From: Anaerolineales bacterium UBA832
GTDB lineage: Bacteria > Chloroflexota > Anaerolineae > Anaerolineales > UBA11657
Assembly: GCA_002296125.1 (NCBI GenBank)
Contig: DBHI01000106.1
Span: 589 to 11,106, forward strand
Direction of reading: 5' to 3'
DNA length: 10,518 nucleotides
In this document: positions 6,994-10,518 of the stretch, piece by piece
Numbering within the stretch: position 1 is the first letter of the stretch
How the letters are laid out: each line of letters starts with the position of its first letter
Position numbers and translations under genes: made by a program
The notes under the pieces: generated by a model
Databases searched by the model: none
What the model was told of the DNA's origin: nothing
Seen by the model: only the letters and a program-made list of their open reading frames with translations

Positions 6994-7404
6994 ATGAATA
7001 ATTCACAAAAATCTAAAAACAAAATGCGACTTACACTGTCACAAACGCTCACAATTATAGGAATTGTAATAAGTATTTGGTTTCTTTCTGAATTCAGTGA
7101 CATGATGCAAACAAGTCAAACAATTAGAACACAAGAAAAACAACTCTTAGCAACTGTTACTGCTCTAAACAATCAACAATATCATCTAAGAATGACACAA
7201 GACTACATATCATCAGATGCTTACGTGGAACGAGCGTTACGAACAGAATTAAAGTATGGTATGCCAAATGAAACACATATAGTAATAATAACTCCTGTAG
7301 CACCAATATCTAACACTATGTCATCCAACATGGCAGATTCACTTGAACCAGAAAAGCCTTATTGGATGGTATGGAAAGACTTATTTTTTGCACCTAACGA
7401 TTAA
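6994..7404 (+). CDS. FtsB/DivIC-like septum formation protein
   Basis: A 136-residue bitopic membrane protein with the layout of FtsB/DivIC (septum formation initiator) proteins: a short basic cytoplasmic N-terminus, one membrane helix (about 16-33), a predicted coiled coil (about 41-70, rich in Gln, Leu and Glu) and then the family's YVERALRTELKYGMPNE block (about 77-93), where the pattern Y.E..AR.EL....P.E is usual. Such proteins bridge FtsL and FtsQ/DivIB at the division site. After a poorly ordered Ser/Asn/Met stretch, the protein ends in an aromatic motif, PYWMVWKDLFF (122-132), absent from classical short FtsB. It begins 51 bases after tRNA-Leu with no separate promoter that I can defend, and 18 bases separate it from the methyltransferase gene. 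The general family call is likely; equivalence to FtsB rather than DivIC is not settled. Confidence 0.75.
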   Translation: MNNSQKSKNKMRLTLSQTLTIIGIVISIWFLSEFSDMMQTSQTIRTQEKQLLATVTALNNQQYHLRMTQDYISSDAYVERALRTELKYGMPNETHIVIITPVAPISNTMSSNMADSLEPEKPYWMVWKDLFFAPND

Positions 7405-7422
7405 CAAATCAGCACTCCCACA

Positions 7423-8145
7423 ATGCTGCCACTAAAACATCAAAACAAATTACGAGAACAATACCAACAAAAACACCCTGGTTGGAGAACGAGTGGAGAA
7501 ATATATCAATATCTTGTATACCAACAAATCAAACAATCTGGTCGAGTTTTGGACCTTGGTTGTGGACGTGGTGGTTTGTCCGAAAAATTATCTAATATGG
7601 GTATTGATATAGATGGAATTGATATAGACCTTCAATCACTTCAGAATCATCGCAACAAAACAATTCAACTGTATAATGGAAACTCTAATACATTACCTTT
7701 CAAGTCTAATTCATATACAACTATAATTTCTTCTTGGACCATAGAACACCTTCAAGAACCTCTTCGCACTTTCCAAGAAATCAATCGGATTCTAAAGCCT
7801 GGAGGAAGTTTTATTTTTCTAACACCACACAAAAATCATCCAATAGTACTTGCTAACATGATAAGCAAAATTATGCCTACCTTACAAAACAATCTAGTAA
7901 AAATATTATATGATCGTGATGATACTGACACATTCCCTGTTTACTACTTGGCTAATACAGAAAAATCGATAAATCAACTTACTAAGAAAACAGGTCTTAG
8001 ATCTGCACAAATACAGATTATCAAGGATCCAACCTATCTTGCTTTTAACCAAACTATGTTTGAATTGTCTGTATTACTAGAAAAAATCATGCCAAAGAAT
8101 TGGGGCATACACCTTATAGGTACAATCCAAAAACCAAATCATTAA
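7423..8145 (+). CDS. Class I SAM-dependent methyltransferase, substrate unknown
   Basis: A 240-residue cytoplasmic protein with a Methyltransf_11-type Rossmann fold. The SAM-binding motif I is VLDLGCGRGGL (42-52). An acidic strand end, DGIDIDLQSL (64-73), should contact the ribose hydroxyls. LPFKSNSYTTIISSWTIEHL (91-110) matches the LPF.D.SFD.V.S....EH pattern, and LKPGGSFIFLTP (124-135) is the usual motif after it. The C-terminal third is not diagnostic. Substrates of this class include quinones, lipids, sugars and proteins, and nothing here selects one. It follows the FtsB-like gene by 18 bases on the same strand and so is probably cotranscribed, and it converges with mtaB. No ribosome binding site is apparent. 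A role linked to envelope or division is only a guess from position. Confidence 0.85.
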   Translation: MLPLKHQNKLREQYQQKHPGWRTSGEIYQYLVYQQIKQSGRVLDLGCGRGGLSEKLSNMGIDIDGIDIDLQSLQNHRNKTIQLYNGNSNTLPFKSNSYTTIISSWTIEHLQEPLRTFQEINRILKPGGSFIFLTPHKNHPIVLANMISKIMPTLQNNLVKILYDRDDTDTFPVYYLANTEKSINQLTKKTGLRSAQIQIIKDPTYLAFNQTMFELSVLLEKIMPKNWGIHLIGTIQKPNH

Positions 8146-8160
8146 TGATATTTAAGAATC

Positions 8161-9438
8161 TCAGATCATTCCTAATAATCCTTTTCCGTAAGATTCCGTC
8201 ATTCTTATGGTAGTGATCCGATTACGTAAATTTTGCTTAAAATCTGTATGCATATAAGCTCGCATATAATTAGTTGTAAGACCACTCCAAATTAAGGAGT
8301 CATCATGTTTTGATGAAGACTCCCACAACACATCAAGTTTGCGACCAATAAAACTTTTGACAAATTTATCCTGTGATCTTTTACCAACATTTTGCATCAA
8401 CCTCATTCGATTTTTTATGATGTTTCCTGGAATTTGATCTGGCATTTCTGAAGCCACCGTCCCCGGACGACCAGAATAAGAAAATATATGCAAATCTGCA
8501 AAATTCATTTGATCAATAAACGTAATGGAATCTATAAAATCATCTTCTGTTTCTCCAGGAAAACCAACAATTACATCAGTTGTAACTGCCAAATCTGCAA
8601 TACAGTTGCGTGCTGCTAAAACTAAATCTCTAAAATCATTAGCAGTGTTGCGACGACCCATACGTCGTAAAGTTCTATCCGAACCACTCTGCAATGGTAA
8701 ATGTAAATGAGGTAAAAGACGGTCATCTTCCCACAAATCAAAAAACTGGGGGTCTAAATCCCAGGGTTCAAGTGATGAAAGACGTAATCTCTTAATATCA
8801 GTTTCATTTAAGACCATTGAAACCATATCATATAAAGATAACCTACTTTCAAAATCGTGGCCATAAGCCCCTAAATGCACTCCACATATCACTATCTCAA
8901 CAAATCCAAGACTAATTAGCTGATTTATGTCATCTACAATCTGATCTATAGGCTTACTTATACCTTTCCCTCGTGCTATAGTAACTACACAAAAGGTACA
9001 CTTATTGTTACAACCATCTTGAACTTTTAAAAATGCTCGAGTCCTTCGAGAACTACTGCTATTAATTGCAGTAAACGGTTCAACAGCATTACTATTATGC
9101 AAAATACCTGTCTCAACTAATATGTTTGGAATATCATCTTTATACTGGTTACCAATGATAAGATCAGCTCCCAACACACGTGCTTTTTCAATATCAATTG
9201 AAGCATAGCAACCAGTAACAACCAATGTTGCATAAGGATGTCGTTTTCTTAAGCCCCTGATTATTTTACGAGATTCTGATCCAGCAGCCACAGTCACTGC
9301 ACAACTATTGAAAATTATAATATCAGGGTCTTCATTAGCAGATACTATTAAATGTCCTAAGTTACTAAAACGCCTAGACAAAGCATCAATCTCACCAGTA
9401 TTTAGACGACAACCAATAGAAGAAAGAGAAATTCGCAT
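8161..9438 (-). CDS. mtaB: tRNA t6A37 methylthiotransferase MtaB (radical SAM)
   Basis: A 425-residue radical-SAM methylthiotransferase that converts t6A to ms2t6A at position 37 of ANN-decoding tRNAs. The N-terminal UPF0004 domain has the three cysteines for the auxiliary [4Fe-4S] cluster: Cys10 in SIGCRLN, Cys46 in NSCAVT and Cys77 in TGCYAS. The radical SAM cluster motif CNNKCTFC (Cys143, Cys147, Cys150) follows in FLKVQDGCNNKCTFCVV. Further family blocks are SSLEPWDL, HLHLPLQSGSD (244-254), DVIVGFPGETEDDF (288-301) and FSYSGRPGT. A TRAM-like RNA-binding region covers about 363-423. The length and cysteine pattern fit the MiaB/MtaB group, and the N-terminal motif favours MtaB over MiaB and RimO. 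The ATG at 9438 gives the proper start. A TATAAT only 7 bases upstream suggests a leaderless transcript. Confidence 0.92.
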   Translation of the reverse strand: MRISLSSIGCRLNTGEIDALSRRFSNLGHLIVSANEDPDIIIFNSCAVTVAAGSESRKIIRGLRKRHPYATLVVTGCYASIDIEKARVLGADLIIGNQYKDDIPNILVETGILHNSNAVEPFTAINSSSSRRTRAFLKVQDGCNNKCTFCVVTIARGKGISKPIDQIVDDINQLISLGFVEIVICGVHLGAYGHDFESRLSLYDMVSMVLNETDIKRLRLSSLEPWDLDPQFFDLWEDDRLLPHLHLPLQSGSDRTLRRMGRRNTANDFRDLVLAARNCIADLAVTTDVIVGFPGETEDDFIDSITFIDQMNFADLHIFSYSGRPGTVASEMPDQIPGNIIKNRMRLMQNVGKRSQDKFVKSFIGRKLDVLWESSSKHDDSLIWSGLTTNYMRAYMHTDFKQNLRNRITTIRMTESYGKGLLGMI

Positions 9439-9445
9439 CTACAAT

Positions 9446-9451
9446 ATTATA
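9446..9451 (-). promoter_or_regulatory. -10 box of mtaB, suggesting a leaderless transcript
   Basis: The minus strand reads TATAAT here, with only 7 bases to the mtaB ATG. Transcription would then begin at or next to the start codon, which fits the absence of any purine-rich ribosome binding site. A partial -35 match, TTGTAT, lies about 16 bases upstream of it. In such AT-rich DNA a chance TATAAT is possible. Confidence 0.4.
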
Positions 9452-9511
9452 GTGTACAAATACACATATACAAAAACCTAAGCCAAGTAAGATCATAAAT
9501 TACAGAAAACA

Positions 9512-9542
9512 TTGTTCAAATTACATATAGCTCAAGTATAAT
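9512..9542 (+). promoter_or_regulatory. Candidate promoter of the MscS-type gene
   Basis: TATAAT at 9537-9542 is preceded by TTGTTC at 9512-9517 with a 19-base spacer, longer than ideal. It would give a leader of about 30 bases carrying the ribosome binding site AAGGA at 9572-9576. It diverges from the mtaB promoter; no operator-like palindrome is obvious in the 142-base region between the two genes. Confidence 0.35.
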
Positions 9543-9580
9543 ATCGTAAACAATAAATATCTTTTCTTCTTAAGGACGAT

Positions 9581-10518
9581 ATGGACATCTTATCTAATAC
9601 GTGGTTAGAAAATTCAATAAGAGAATATCTAATAGCATTTACAATAACATTGTTCTCCACAGCACTGATATTAATAATACGCAAATTAACAATAGTACGA
9701 TTGCAACCTTTAGTTGAAAATACAAATACACAACTAGATGATCTAGCTACAAACATAATTCGAAATACACGTTCCTGGTTTATTATTGGGTTGTCTTTAT
9801 ATTTCGGAATACAGTACCTCAAATTAACTGAATCACTCCATGACATTATTGGAAGCATTATATTTCTCATTGTTCTGATACAAATATCAGTATGGTCTAA
9901 CCAATTAATTAATTTCATATTACATCAATACACATTGAAAACAATAGAATCTAATCCCAATACAAACAGTTCAGTTTCAATAATAAAAATAGCATGTAGA
10001 ACTATACTCTGGACAGTTTTAATATTGCTAGCTCTAGACAATCTTGGAATAGAAATTACAGGACTAATCACAGGGTTAGGTATAGGAGGCATTGCTGTTG
10101 CCCTAGCAGTACAAAATATTCTGAGCGACATACTAGCCTACTTATCAATAATGTTGGATCGTCCATTTGCTATTGGTGATTTTATAGTAGTAGGAGAATT
10201 CACTGGATTAGTGGAAAACATTGGTATCAAAACTACGCGCCTTCGAAGCTTAAGTGGAGAGTTAGTTATATTCTCTAACAATGATTTGCTTAATAGCAGA
10301 ATGCGCAACTTCAAGGACAGAAAAGAACGTAGGATACTATTTCAAGTTGGAGTAAAATATGATACAGACACAGATCTATTGTCCTCTATACCTAAAATAA
10401 TTGAAGAAATAATCAACAAACAAGAAAATATAGAATTTGACAGAGCACATCTAACAGAATTTGGTCCATTTTCAATTAATTTTGAAATAGTTTATTATGT
10501 AACTACTGCCGATTATAT
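9581..10518 (+). CDS. MscS-family mechanosensitive channel (3' end outside window)
   Basis: The frame stays open from the ATG at 9581 to the window edge, giving the first 312 residues. The start is supported by AAGGA at 9572-9576, one of the few clear ribosome binding sites here. About four membrane helices (roughly 15-35, 65-82, 88-112 and 137-153) precede the pore-lining helix of MscS: GITGLITGLGIGGIAVALAV has the alternating Gly/Ala packing pattern, followed by QNILSDILAYLSIMLDRPF and IGDFIVV, the hallmark of the family. The beta domain follows with GLVENIGIKTTRLRSLSGE and the VIFSNNDLLNSRMRNF block. The channel opens under membrane tension and releases solutes in hypoosmotic shock. It has two more N-terminal helices than E. 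coli MscS, so it is a larger member of the family. Opposite-strand open frames in the gene are not coding. Confidence 0.93.
   Translation, partial: MDILSNTWLENSIREYLIAFTITLFSTALILIIRKLTIVRLQPLVENTNTQLDDLATNIIRNTRSWFIIGLSLYFGIQYLKLTESLHDIIGSIIFLIVLIQISVWSNQLINFILHQYTLKTIESNPNTNSSVSIIKIACRTILWTVLILLALDNLGIEITGLITGLGIGGIAVALAVQNILSDILAYLSIMLDRPFAIGDFIVVGEFTGLVENIGIKTTRLRSLSGELVIFSNNDLLNSRMRNFKDRKERRILFQVGVKYDTDTDLLSSIPKIIEEIINKQENIEFDRAHLTEFGPFSINFEIVYYVTTADY

Noticed and set aside
6967..6995. Separate promoter for the FtsB-like gene (TTGATT with TGTAAT)
   Set aside because: The -10-like hexamer would overlap the ATG at 6994, so transcription would start inside the gene.
8144..8170. Hairpin terminator between the methyltransferase gene and mtaB
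   Set aside because: Only AATGAT and ATCATT pair, around a 15-base loop, and no T-run follows; too weak to call.
9532..10131. Two minus-strand open frames in the right part of the window
   Set aside because: Both lie opposite the intact MscS-type gene, whose plus-strand frame has strong family motifs; the minus-strand products resemble nothing.

Overview
This is an AT-rich bacterial chromosomal window of ordinary gene density. It most likely comes from a member of the Chloroflexota, perhaps a streamlined aquatic lineage. The assignment is inference. It rests on a membrane protein with a Thr/Pro-rich linker, a LysM domain and a carbohydrate-binding-like C-terminus, beside a seven-helix GAF protein, a pairing I associate with that phylum. 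Ribosome binding sites are weak or absent before most genes.

Layout. The left edge holds the 3' end of tilS (tRNA-Ile lysidine synthase, +). It is followed closely by a complete tungstate ABC importer, tupA-tupB-tupC (+, about 230-2611). tupC converges tail to tail on a tyrosine-recombinase-like gene (-, 2616-3602), and a perfect 12-bp inverted repeat spans both stop codons. Upstream of the recombinase on the minus strand are a 608-residue membrane/LysM/CBM9-like protein (3635-5461) and a seven-helix membrane protein with a GAF domain (5472-6737). These three genes probably form one transcription unit, starting from a good extended -10 promoter near 6760. A tRNA-Leu (anticodon CAG, 6859-6942) diverges from that promoter and is followed by a FtsB/DivIC-like division protein and a class I methyltransferase (+, 6994-8145). 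The methyltransferase converges on mtaB (-, 8161-9438), which modifies t6A37 in tRNA. A 142-bp divergent promoter region then leads to an MscS-type mechanosensitive channel (+, from 9581) that runs off the right edge.

How the genes work together. TupA binds tungstate (or molybdate) outside the membrane, TupB is the permease and TupC the ATPase. tilS, mtaB and tRNA-Leu belong to translation; the FtsB-like protein to division; MscS to osmotic protection. The minus-strand trio has no known joint function. Its recombinase keeps the fold but lacks the tyrosine nucleophile and has other catalytic changes, so it may be a DNA-binding protein rather than a recombinase. I see no CRISPR array, insertion sequence, prophage or clear defence system. 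The most unusual parts are the nucleophile-less recombinase, its possible operon with the two membrane proteins, the stop-codon-spanning palindrome, and a base-composition skew that keeps one sign regardless of gene direction.
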